64,000 nt of DNA from Dioscorea cayenensis subsp. rotundata (Eukaryota > Streptophyta > Magnoliopsida > Dioscoreales > Dioscoreaceae), in NCBI RefSeq assembly GCF_009730915.1, contig NC_052475.1, forward strand, positions 28,023,016-28,087,015. Direction: 5' to 3'. Positions 44,525 through 58,683 of this stretch are shown piece after piece; the stretch's first letter is position 1; every line of letters starts with the position of its first letter. Position numbers and translations under genes: made by a program. Below the pieces are notes generated by a model. It was not told where the DNA came from. It did not search any database and was given only the letters and a program-made list of their open reading frames with translations.

Positions 44525-47340
44525 TGGAGGAATAGCTAGGGTTTTCGTTTTTTGATGGTGATGCGGAGGTGTTCAAGGTCGAGGAAGAAGATAAGAGCGC
44601 GCGGGTTGGGTGACAAGAACTGCTTTTGCAGATATACTCTTAATAAACAGTAAATAAAAGTTCTTTCATATACACCCTTTGGTTTCTTTGAAATATGTTT
44701 GTAGATTATGTTGAGCTCAATTGCTATTACATTATAAATCATATTAAATATTTTAAAATGTATAAATAGAAATAAAGGTAAAATATAATATTAAAAAAAA
44801 AAGTTTTTGTGCCATACAGAACAGCCAGCATCACTTAACTCAATGCAGCATGTGGGTAAATTTAATTACTCAACTTTAATTTAATATCACTGGATAATAT
44901 ATTAAAAGATTTTCGGCCTCATATCAATGATGTGGCTCTTTTTTATTAACATGGATATCTTAAATAAACTTAATAATGTGTTATGGCGAGCACTGATTCA
45001 GATTTTCAGACATCCATGTAATCAATTTGAGGTTGAAATCATTAATTTTTTGCCCGGTGAAATCAAATTAAAATTGAATAACCAAATTGATATAAATTAA
45101 AGTTTTGTTCTGTGATCAAAATGAAAATAAGCCAAAGTTTAATGACCTAATAAAAAATTTACTCCGTACAAGGTTAAAAGTTCAACTTATTTTTAATGCA
45201 TGCTTGAGGTATGATAATAATAAAAAAAAGTATGCATTTGAGTTGATTTATTTATTTTTTAAAAAAATATATAAATAGTTTTTATCTTTATAGTTTATGT
45301 TTAACCCCGTTATATTTACCTTCTGTTTGAATGTTTTTATGTTCATATGTCTGCATAAATTTTAAAACAATTTGATTAAAAAAAGTAACCACTGAAGTTG
45401 GCTATATATTAAAGGTGACTTTCTTTTGTCTTTGTACTTGTCACATTTTAGAGTTTTTAATTTTATTTTAACTCCATTTAGATAATTTATGAAGAATTAA
45501 ATATTTTTTTTAAATTTATATTTTATATTTACTATAATTCTACATCTACCAATAAATTATTTTTAACTATGCGTTTTATTAAAAATAAAAAATACATGTT
45601 TTATAAAAATAATGAATCAAAGTTATTTATTGTTATATAATCACATCATTGATATACTGTATTGTGGAGCATTTAAATGATTTTTGAGAATACAATATGA
45701 CATTTGCATTCGTATAAATTATTAAGGGGATGCATGTAAATATTGTTTTTATATCATATAATTATTATACTTTATAAATATATGCATAATTTTTTAAACA
45801 TAATATTTTAAAAATAAAATAATAAGATCCAAATATTTTGCATATTGCTTTTCAATTATAATTAATTAATATATGATATTAATCACCATGAAAATTTTTC
45901 AAATTAATAATTATTGGTGTAAATCAATAGAAAAATTAATTGATTAAAGATGTCCAATATATCTATATGAATTTTTGAAACACAAAACTATATCACACAA
46001 TAAAAGAGCTGATGTTCTATTTATTTTTTTCCTTAAACAAGCATATTCTCTAGCATTCATAAATTTAAATCATTTTTTTAATTGAAAAATAACCTAAAAC
46101 CTGCATTCTAGCTTTAACTTTAAAAAATAATATTACAGAAAATAGCACACTTTTTATTATTAGTTTTTGTTAAGTGAAAGAGTCATTATATTAGATTTTG
46201 GCTTATAAAAAAGCTAACAGCATGAGAGGGTGAAGAACCCCAATCAAATAGAATATTAAGAAAATAACACATTTTAAATGAATCATACGAGAAATGATAT
46301 CTTCAAATTCTAACCTTTTGAGGGAGAAAATTTGGTACATACATATTATGTTACAAAAGTTTATAATTGAAAGATGAACATACTTTTCTAAGCATTCTTT
46401 AATACTTTTGTAAAAATTAATAAATAAAATTTCTGATAATAATAAGAAGAAGAAGTTACTCTCTGTGTTCTATTATAATTTCTAAAATGTTTTTAACTGT
46501 TCATACACTAATTTAAGATTTAATTTAAATATACAACATTATTGGATTGGGAGTGAAATAGATAAAATAAATAAATAAATAAATATTCATTAGATTTTTA
46601 ATTCTGTTTTTTCAGTTTTCCAAAAACTGATTAAAATAAATGTTTATAATGGATGAAAGGAGTATAACTAACCAAAAATCATGAAACTTCTTTTCACCAA
46701 AACACAATCAGTAAAAAAATATCACAAGAGCCATACTAATGTGCACACAATGATACAATAATAAGTTGTATTTATTCAACGAGTACAAAAACAGTATCAT
46801 ATGAATTTAAAACCAGGTTTATTATACAATCATAAAGGCTCTCAAATTTTGGGAAAAACAAACCGTGGTACAAAATGAATTTTAATTAAATTCAGTACAT
46901 GGATGTGGTTTTATGTTGCCATGAATTGGAATACCCTAATGATGTAAAAATAATTTTAAAATTTAATAATTATATTAAGAATGTAATGTTTAGTTTGAAA
47001 TTTAGTGAAGGGATTTTTTTTCAATGTCCTTAACTTTTTTTTTTCTTAAAATTTCTTTGTCTACTCCCTACATGTGCTTCATCCACTTCTTTTTGCTGGA
47101 GTTTTGATGATTATATATATATATATATATGTATTAGTTATGGAATCCCATTAATAGGCAATCAATAAGTCAACTAATCCTAATTAATGATTATATATAT
47201 ATATGGAGTATAACAATAAACTTTGTAGTTATCTCCACAGTAATTAATTCAAACACAATAATTAATTCATAAATAACTTTTAAAACAATTTGATTTATTC
47301 CAAATTGAAGGTAACCAAACAACACAAATCACAATCAATG
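44525..47340. other. Intergenic DNA upstream of the plastid-protein gene
   Basis: The first 150 bp is the presumed 5' UTR and promoter of the minus-strand gene. Further right is very AT-rich DNA containing a MITE (44854-45164) and TA microsatellites near 47115-47130 and 47191-47203. No gene is supported. Confidence 0.5.
44854..45164. mobile_element. Long-inverted-repeat MITE, copy B (left arm partly lost)
   Basis: It shares the internal sequence gatgtggctctttttt, taataatgtgt.atg and the full right arm (gccaaagtttaatgacctaa) with copy A at 30310-30681. The left terminus gggtaaattt is present, but about 70 bp of the left arm is deleted, so the hairpin is shortened. Confidence 0.78.
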
Positions 47341-47365
47341 TGTGTCAAAAACAAAGAGTTGGAGC

Positions 47366-47411
47366 CCTGAACCTCTGCTTTCCCCTTTCCTGAACCTCTG
47401 CTTTCCCCTTT
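47366..47411. repeat. 23-bp tandem doublet at the LINE 5' end
   Basis: The unit starting cctgaacctctgctttcccc occurs at 47366-47388 and 47389-47411, perfectly repeated, just before the ORF1 start codon at 47427. Confidence 0.92.
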
Positions 47412-47426
47412 CTCTCCCCCCTTGCT

Positions 47427-49134
47427 ATGGCAAGCGGGGGGTCAACCCCCACGACCGTTCCCATTCATCCCTCGCCCCCGTCTTGGGCTCAAATAGCTTC
47501 TAAACATACTACTACCCAAGAGTCTTCTCCCCTCCATAACCCTGCTGTCCTTCAGAAACTCAAGGAGTCTACTTCGGATTTCATCAAGCTTGACAATGAC
47601 ACTCTGTCTCGAGCCCGTCTTCGCTTCCAGCACTCTCTCTTTGGAAAGTTCTTCGGAAAACCACCTTTGTTTGAACAAGTGAAGAATATCCTCTTGAAGA
47701 AATGGGAACATATAGGAGAAATTCATATCTCTGATCTTCCTAATGGTTTTATTCTTATCCGTTGTTCTAACCAATCTGAACTGCAGCGTCTTCTTTCTGA
47801 AGGCCCCTGGACCATCAATGGCATCATTCTTCAATTATCTCCATGGCACCCTTTTTTTGAACCTACCTTCACTAAACTTACAACTGCTGCTATCTGGATC
47901 CAACTTCATAACTTGCCTATTGAATTCTGGAGTGGTGACACCCTTGAAACTATCTCTAGTCACCTGGGTAGACTCTTGAAAATTGATGACCTTACTCTTT
48001 CTTTAACTCGAACCAAATATGCTAGAATCTGTATTGAATTAGATCTCTCTAAACCCCTTTGTAAAGGATTCTGGCTTGGTGATGATCTTCACCGTGTATT
48101 CATTGTCGTCCTTTATGAACGTCTTCCAACCTTCTGTTACTCCTGTGGAGTGATAGGGCATGGATCCAGTTCTTGCAGTCGTGCTCCAGCAACCGGGAAT
48201 GCACCTGCTGGTCAGCCCCCTCGTTCTCAGCGAGGGAAGGAGGTAAGGCAGGAGCCCTCCCGGTGTTCTTGGAGCGGGGCAAGTGACTCGGTTCCCTTCC
48301 CCGATCTAATAGCAGCTGTTCCTTGATTCCTTTATTTTACGAGCCCTGAAAGCGGATTATGGACCCTGGTTACTCGTTTCTCGCCGGCGTGGCCCTTCCC
48401 GTCCCCGTGGTGGTAGTGTTCGTACTCCCAATGCGGCGGAGGGACCGGCAGCCGTGCTGAGAAGCGACGAGCGGCCTCCCCGCGGTGCTTCTGGGCATAG
48501 CACACGTGGCGGTTTACGTGGTGGGGCTAGTGGGCGGCGCCTCTCCCCTCTTTCCACTTTGCACGATAACCCAGGCCTAGCAGTCTCTGTTCCCTCTGAC
48601 CACCCTGACATCTCTGATCCGCCCGTTGCTCTGCCCAAAGTGCCTGGGAACTCTAATTCGCTTCTTTCCAAGGCGCCTCGGGACTCTTCTTTGGTCTCTG
48701 TAGCACCCCATCCTGTCGCTTCCCATATCCCCATGGAGAATTCTCTTCCTCACACTCAACCCCTTCGGCTCCTTCCCAAGACTATAGATCCGTTGGAATA
48801 CAGGCACCGCTCTCCTCCCCCTGTCCTCTTGTCCTCTATTGCTGAAGACTCTTCTCCTCCAGCAAACCCTAATCCTGAACATTCCAATCTGGTTGATCGG
48901 CTCACTGCTGCTCTAGATGATGGATCCATGGAAGAAGACAGTGACCAAGATGATGATGAATCCGAAAACTCGGATGATCAGATGTCTGAAGAAGGAGAAC
49001 CTGAGGATCTCATGACCCTCAATCAATTTCAAGAAGAAGCTCGGAGAGTAGCTCTTATTCGTAAGAGTCCTCTCCTCGATGTGGAATCCCAAAAGAAGGG
49101 ACGCTTGGAGATGGGTGAATCCAGCCACTCCTGA
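47427..49134 (+). pseudogene. LINE ORF1: DUF4283-type, CCHC zinc-knuckle RNA-binding protein (frameshifted)
   Basis: The frame from ATG 47427 runs to a stop at 48326. It contains a DUF4283-like region (KKWEHIGEIHISDLPNGFIL, then LLSEGPWTINGIILQLSPWH) and a CX2CX4HX4C zinc knuckle, CYSCGVIGHGSSSC. The reading then continues in another frame: KADYGPWLLVSRRRGPSRPR at about 48349-48410, followed by an open frame to 49134 with an acidic stretch (EEDSDQDDDESEN) near the end. YGPW followed by a basic run is normally in frame with the knuckle in plant L1 ORF1, so one frameshift (between about 48230 and 48350) splits the gene. The protein would coat LINE RNA. Confidence 0.82.
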
Positions 49135-49193
49135 CCTCGTTCATACCCTATATCCTTTTTCAGGGAAGCTCTTTTACCCTTTTTTGTTTCCTT

Positions 49194-52100
49194 ATGAATG
49201 CTAAAAAAATTTGTTGCTGGAATTGTAGGGGTCTCTCATCCCGGGAAACCCTGACTCGCATTCTTCGTCTTCTTCGTCTGAAAGACCTTTCTATTCTTTG
49301 TCTTGTGGAAACCAGAGCAAACTCGTCTCGAGTTGGTAAGTTCTGCTCTAAGCTCCCGCGGTCTTGGGCTTGGGCTTCTATCCTCGCTGAGGGTTTCTCT
49401 GGTGGTATTTTCGTCTGCTGGAAGAAATCCTTAGGCCTAGTGACTCCTATTGCTCTATCCCGGCGTATTCTTCATCTGGTGATATCCTCTAACTTATACT
49501 CTAGTATTATTATTTCCGTCGTCTATAACTCTAGTCGTATATATTCTCAATGCGAGGTTTGGAATGAACTTTCTAAAATTTCCTCTTTTCGTCTCCCTTG
49601 GTTAATTATCGGTGATTTCAATTCCATTTTATATCCTAATGAACACAAGGGTGGTCGTTTTTCTTACTACTCCCGCAAAGCTTCTTTTTTCCGTGGTTTT
49701 CTTGATGCTAATAATCTCTTTGATCTTAATTTCTCCGGATCCCCTTTCACTTGGTGCAATAATCAAAGCGGTTTAGCTCGCCGTTGGGCCCGTCTTGATC
49801 GTTGCATTGTTAATTTGGATTGGGTTTCTTGTTTTAAAAAATATTCTCTCTCTCACCTCTCTCGTAGCTTTTCGGATCATTCTCCTCTTGTCTTGTCGGT
49901 TTCTCTTCTTGATACTGCCAATCGGTATTTATTCAGATTTGAGAATTACTGGTTGGACTATATTGGTTGCCATGATGTTGTCAGGCAAGCTCTTCGTTCT
50001 CCTGCCCATGGTAACCCTCTTCATATTTTCTCACATCTGCTTTCTTATGTCAGATTCAAGCTTAACATTTGGAAACGGAAGGGTGCTAATTCTTTAGAGA
50101 TTGCTATCCAGCAGACCGAAACTGAAATTGCTAATTTAGAGGGCTTGGATGGTTCTGTTGCTTCTCAATCTAATCTTTCTGCCCAATATGCTAGACTTGC
50201 TGCTCTACAACGACAAATCTCTATCAAATGGGCTCAGCGCGCTCGTCTTCTGTGGGTTTGTGATGGAGATAAGAATACCAGTTTCTTTCACAACTCCGCC
50301 CGCATTCATGCTCATCATAATTTCATTTCTTGCATTACGGATCCTTCAGGTAACATTCTTTCCGATCATTCTAGCATTGAGCATGCATTCATGGACTTCT
50401 ACTCTAATCTTTGGACTGATCCTAGTCTCAATAATCATGATATTTATACTGAAATTCTCAATGCCCTGCCCGATGACCTCCCTAGTATTCCTCCTGATAT
50501 GGGCCACCTCCTTGTCAGGGAAGTTACCAAAGAGGAAGTCTTCCTTGCTCTTCTTGATCTCCCCACTGGCAAGTCCCCTGGCCCGGATGGTTTTAATGTT
50601 GAATTTTATCGTTTCTTCTGGGATGACTTTGGTGATCATTTACTTGAAGCTATTAGATATTTCTTGCATACCTCCCACCTCCCTTCTTCTTGGGGTAGAA
50701 CCTATGTTACTCTCGTCCCTAAAAAATTGAGTCCCCGGTTGGTTTCGGATTTTCGGCCCATTTCTTTGTGCAATGTCCGCTATAAAAATTATCACTAAAG
50801 CTTCTTTCGAATAGACTCAAGCACTGTTCTCCCTATGTTAATAGGTCGAGAAACAGCGAGGTTTCATTTCGAGCGTGGGGCTTTTGATAATGTCTTAGCG
50901 AGTTCAAGAGTTGTCCATTCAGCTGACTTCGATCGTCTTAACCCCCCTAGGATGTTAATTAAACTGGATATTGCGAAAGCTTATGATACCATCAATTGGA
51001 GTGCAATTCTTGCTACCCTTACTAAAATGAAATTCCCTGAAATCTGGATCTCCTGGATCCGTGCTACTTTTCTTTCTTCTTCTTTCTCCATTCTTGTTAA
51101 TGGTACTCCTACCCCCTGGTTCTCCTCCTCTAGAGGTATTCGCCAAGGTGACCCCTTATCGTCTTACTTATACATCTTAGTTGCTCAAAATTTCTCTTCA
51201 ATTATGAACCGAGCCCTTTCTCTTAACATGATACCCGGTTTTGATTGCAATCTTCACCCCAACTTTAATCATTTATTGTTTGCAGATGATATTATTCTGA
51301 TTACTAAAGCCTCTAGACTTGTTGCCCGTAATATTAATCTTTGCCTCTCCATTTACTCCAGATTGACTGGGCAGTGCCCTAATCATGCTAAATCTCAGAT
51401 TTATCTTCCTTCCTGGTTTAATAAAAGGGTAGCTCATAGTATTTGCTCTATTACTGGCTTCTCTCAAGCTCAATTTCCACTTTCTTACTTGGGAATCCTC
51501 ATTTCGCCCAAGAAACTCAGTGTTCTCTCCTTTAAACCAATGCTTGATAAGATTAAATTTATGTGCTCCCGTTGGAAATCATATAAACTCTCTTCTGCTG
51601 CCAAATCGATCCTTATTAACTCTTCCATTCTTTCAATTCCAACTTATTATCTCTCTGCTTATCCTGTGCCTGATTCAATTCTTCAGGAGATCACTCGCCT
51701 TGTCAAGGATTTCTTTTGGTTTAAAGGGGGCAATGGAAAGGGCATCCATGCAGTGAATTGGCGTTGTATCACTGATAATAAATCTGAGGGGGGTTTAGGT
51801 CACCGAAATCTTCATTTTGCCAAAACTTCTCTTATGGCCAAAAATGTTTTTAAATATCTAAATTCTGATAATATCTTTTGGGTTGATATTGCTCGTCTTA
51901 AGTATGGTTGTCTTAATTTTTGGATTGATCCTATCCCTGCCAATTGTTCTTGGGTTTTCAGAGGCATTTGTCGTACTGCTAGTTTATTAAAACATAATCT
52001 TTGGATCAAACCCTTTAATCCTGCTCAAACTTCTTTCTTCTTTGATCCTTGGTTATTTGATATCCCCCTTGCTTTCAAACCCACCTATCTGAATGTTCAT

Positions 52101-53297
52101 GCTGATCTGCATTCTATTAGCTTTTCTGGGTTCTTTTTAAATGATCAGTGGAATCATGATATGCTTATTTTTACTTTTGGGGATTTTTTGGGCTCCTTGG
52201 TCCCTAACTTATGCAATTATGAGCATGGTTCCACCAATTCCTGGGTTTGGCAGCCTCACTCTTCTAACCTGAAACTTTCTTCAGCCATCTATCATCACCT
52301 TAATAGCAATACTGATTTGGTTCTTGAGTGGCCTGGTTGGCATAAGCTCTGGAGGCTTCATGTTGCTCCGCGTGTCAAGCACTTCATTTGGCTTATGTTC
52401 CATGGTAGACTCTCTACTACCGATTTCCTGAATAGCATTAACATTGGTCCCAATACACTTTGCATTTTCTGCAACCTTGAAAATGAATCCATGGAGCATT
52501 TATTCCTTGATTGCCGCTATGCTCAACTGGTCTGGAACCTGATTAATCATAAACTCAATACTACTATTTCTTTCCCTGATAATATTTCTGCTGGCTTTTG
52601 GCTCACTGATTATAACCTCTCATTCCATCATTGTCTCGTCATTCTTTCGCTTGCTTATGGTTTCTATGGAAGGCTCGTTGTGATGCTATCTTTAACAATG
52701 TTAAGCCAAATTGTTTTTATCATTGCCTCTAAAAGCTATTGCCCATGCTAAGGATCATCTGTTTGGAGAAATCGTCTCTCTTGGGTCGACTGACTTCTTA
52801 CGAACAACTTTACTCAAGCAAATGGTGCATTTCTTTTCTATGCTCTTCGTTGGAATGACGATGACAAAAGCGGTAAGGTGGGCTTTCTTGTTTCCAATCA
52901 TGCTTATATTATTTCCTGTGCAGGCTGCTGCACAATTTATGCTGATTCAATCATTGAAGCCGGTCTTCAAGCTCTCTGTATTGCAATTCGCTCTTCTCTT
53001 GATCGTCATATGGACTTCCGCTGCATTCTTCACTGCAATCGAGATTTATCTCAACTTCTGAAGGCTGATCGTAATCCTGTCGTTTGGAGATCCTCTCACT
53101 CTATTGCTGATTGCATCCATCTTCTTCATTTGGCGAGCAACCCTTCATTGATAGACATCTCTCCCAAATGGAATGCCCCAGCCTTTGCCCTCTCCAATGC
53201 TGGCAATAACAATCATTCTCTCTGCCTCTTTCTATCGGGCCGCGATTTGCCTCGATGGATTATGAAGATTATATCCGATTTTGGTTTCCATTTTTAG
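49194..53297 (+). pseudogene. LINE ORF2: AP endonuclease, reverse transcriptase and RNase H (frameshifted)
   Basis: From ATG 49194 the endonuclease domain shows WNCRGL, VETR, IIGDFNSIL, LDRC and SDHSP, the usual catalytic set. The frame stops at 50798 just after DFRPISLCNVRYK, where an extra A in an A-run and at least one more indel before 50880 shift it. RT resumes at about 50880: motif A KLDIAKAYDTINW, motif B SRGIRQGDPLSSYLY and motif C LLFADDIILIT are intact. A zinc-binding region (CIFCNLENESMEHLFLDC, about 52465-52520) follows. Another shift near 52660 breaks WKARCDAIF. RNase H-like sequence (VGFLVSNHAYII, YADSIIEAGLQALCIAI) ends at 53297; the usual AEL of the RNase H site reads AGL. At least three disruptions make ORF2 non-functional. 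Confidence 0.88.
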
Positions 53298-53440
53298 TCT
53301 TGTTTTTCCTTAAATTGTTTGTACTGCTGTTATTTTCTTGTTTATCTTGTATTCTTATGTTCTCTTTGCTGTATGAACTCTTTGTATTTTCCCTTTATAT
53401 CAATAAATTTAGCTCTCTGAGCTCTTTCTTCAAAAACATC

Positions 53441-54978
53441 CCTTGATTGAAAAGAAAGAAGAACAAACATGCATCACTCTGTGTGCCACTGCCATTGAAG
53501 GACAAAGGGATGCTAATAAAAGAAAAGAGAGAGTGTGTGTGTGTGTGTGGGACCCTCTCTCTGATGGTGAAGAACCAAATATAAGATCATCACGAGGGAT
53601 GTGGGGCCCACACATCACGGTCGTCACGGTCATTAGCCGGGTTTTTGACTGCCAGCACCGGCGCGCTCAGCGCTATTATGCGCCAGAGAGACCCAAAGCC
53701 ACCTCTGTCCCACCACGTGTCCCTTTCCTATTGGCTTATTGACTGGTCGTGCCTAAGCATTTTAAGGGCTCCTCATTCACCGTCCACCCCTTTTGTGCTG
53801 ATCATGTGTGAAGTCCTAAACAGGATTGCCCATGTAATCTCTAATCATTGATGATGAAAATTACCAATTTGGTTTTTTAAGCTAATGAATTTATGACACG
53901 TGGAAAGGTATGTGGAGGTTTGTGTTTGGGAATGGTAGTGGATCTTTGGTTCAGCCTCTCTCTCGCCTGCGCTGGCTCCAAATCGAAACAGAAGAGAGAG
54001 AGAGCGGCGGACAATGATAAGAAGAGGGGAAGCCCTTGGGGATCACAGCGGCATCCAGAGAAAAAAGGGGATTAGGGTTTCGGTTCTTCAATTCGATCAG
54101 GAGGAAGAGAGGTGTGGACTTTGTTTTCTCCTTTGTTTTTCGTTGATTCTTTCATGGTTTTCTCTGATTCGCGTGTGTGTGTGTTTTCTTCTTTTTCCAT
54201 GGATCACTCGGATCTTTGGTTCGATTGGATTCGTGTTGCTTTTTTTTTTATAGGTATTTTATTATAATTTCGTACTGGGATGCTAGTATTTGTAGAAATT
54301 CTTGGGTTGTGTTTGATTTTGATTTGTTTGTGTTTTTTCCTCTAATTGTACGTCTTCGTATCCTCGGATCGATCTGATCTTTGGTTAAAGTTCGTCCTGC
54401 GATTTTGGGGGGAGTCGGAATCGGAATAATTCGAGTTGACTTTTGTTTTTCTATTACTTTTCAATGAACGTTTATGAAAAATAAAAAAAAAAATCGTGTT
54501 TTGAATGGAGTAAATGAGTTGTTCATAGAAACAGATTTTGGGGATGTCCATTAAAACAGGTATCAATTTCTTTTTACGGGAAGTTTTGATGTTTTCTTTC
54601 TGCTCGATGGATGATTTTGTTAATCATTATCATTTTTCCTTCTATAAATCTGAAAAGGAAACCAAATTCTCTTTTAGATCTGGATTCTTATGCTTTTAGA
54701 TCTCAAATTTGTATGAATTATGAATCTTTTTTTACGTAGTAGACTAGGAAACGGCCTTTGCTTTAGACCGCACAAGGAGATGCCCATGAGAAAATCCTGT
54801 CAGGATTCATGCATTTCCTTGCAAAAGAATAATGTTCATTGATTATTGAAGAACATGCGTGCACATGTATCTTTGCATAAATTCCTTCAAATTAATGGGA
54901 TTGTTAGAATATTAATTTCTTATCTGAACCTGTTCTTATGATTTATGCACAATTTAGCAAAGAAAAGAAGTAGAAACA
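53441..54978 (+). promoter_or_regulatory. Promoter, 5' UTR and probable 5' UTR intron of the 14-3-3 gene
   Basis: 53900-54110 has the GC content and (GA)n tract (53991-54004) expected of a plant 5' leader; it is followed by gaagagaggtgtgg, a possible donor near 54110. The region 54115-54955 is T-rich like a plant intron, and the coding start is at 54979, so a leader intron of about 0.8 kb is likely but the exact acceptor is not fixed. A (GT)n tract lies at about 53534-53548. Open frames here carry no domain. Confidence 0.5.
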
Positions 54979-57559
<2,581 letters not shown>

Positions 57560-58683
57560 TAATGTCGCAACCATCTGGCCAGGAAACAAGACAATCTGAT
57601 ATTGGCCACTTGGATGAATCTGGTTTTCTTCACTAAAATCTATTGTTCTCCTAGTGTAGATTTAGTCACCTCCTTCCAGAGATTGGAGATTGTTACCCAG
57701 AAACTGCTGTGTGTTTGAACCTTGCAATATTTATTTCACTATTTGTCTTACCAAAATCATGTGTGTTCACTTCTTGTGCGACATCTGCTTTGCTTTGTCT
57801 TTTGGATGTTGTTGCTGTTGTTGTTAGTGACAAGGAAAAGAGGTGGAAATTATTTTGGTCTATTGAAAGATTGATAATATTGCTCTTTACGGGCATAATT
57901 GGAGTAAATCATTATTTTACAAAGTCAATACCTTAACGTAAATAAACGTTGTTAACTTGCAATCTTATTCTTAGAAACGATTATTATATACGTGGTGCAT
58001 GACCGTTATCCAAGAGAATGTTGGGTATTTGCAGGTGTGTTTTTGCAGTGTTAATTCTTGAAATATACTTGCGTACATGGAATAGCGTGCTTATAATATT
58101 ATACGCATGATCTTGGAGAACTACCGTTGACCATTCTTAGTCTTTAGAAACAAGCCATTGTGACAATAATAGATTTCCTCACAATAGATTTTCAACTAAT
58201 TTTAAAGGTGATTCCTCAAGTACATGTTTCATCTTTACTAGTCTTGCATAAATGATCTAGCTCATCTGTGCTTATTTATTATTATTATTATTTAAATGTG
58301 TTTTTATGTAAATAATTCTTGGTTTCTTGCAATAAGTTCAAGAAAATTTTAAAACCATGTTTAGGAATGTAAAAATGCTTGGTAAGAAGAAATACAAACC
58401 TACACCAACCAAAGGAACAAGAAAGAACATATCGCCACTACCAGATAAGATAAATATCAGAAATAACAGTTGATGAATAAGTTATAACGAAAACAGAAGT
58501 TATTTATTTTGATTTCACCTTACACCCATGCAAGTAAATCTATATACTACTACCAACAACCCGAAACAGACTGGAACTTTAGAAAAGAAAAACTATTGAC
58601 ATAGCACACATGGCAAACTGCTGTATTCTCCATAAGTATCCATTGTACATGTCTGCAAACAGGAAATTGCGTGCTCATTTTCC
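57560..58683. other. 3' flanks of the convergent 14-3-3 and RAD23 genes
   Basis: It contains the 14-3-3 3' UTR (to roughly 57900) and, on the minus strand, the RAD23 3' UTR near 58500-58683. No additional gene is seen. Confidence 0.5.

Larger units (their letters stand above)
47366..53440 (+). mobile_element. Nearly full-length L1-type LINE, inactivated
   Basis: About 6.1 kb with a short 5' leader, ORF1, ORF2 (endonuclease, RT, zinc-binding region, RNase H) and a 3' UTR ending near ataaatttagctctctgagc and a short A run at 53433-53437. Its 3' terminus differs from the gtggtttatcca family that made the other fragments, so at least two LINE families are present. The 9-bp word tcaaaaaca occurs upstream (47345-47353) and at the 3' end (about 53432-53440), a possible but A-rich and therefore weak target-site duplication. 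Frameshifts in ORF1 and ORF2 prevent autonomous activity. Confidence 0.9.

Noticed and set aside
52711-53061. 116-codon hydrophobic frame
   Set aside because: It is an alternative frame over the LINE RNase H region, whose true frame shows YADSIIEAGLQAL.
54014-54377. Short open frames before the 14-3-3 start codon
   Set aside because: They lie in the leader and its probable intron, are T-rich and lack any domain.
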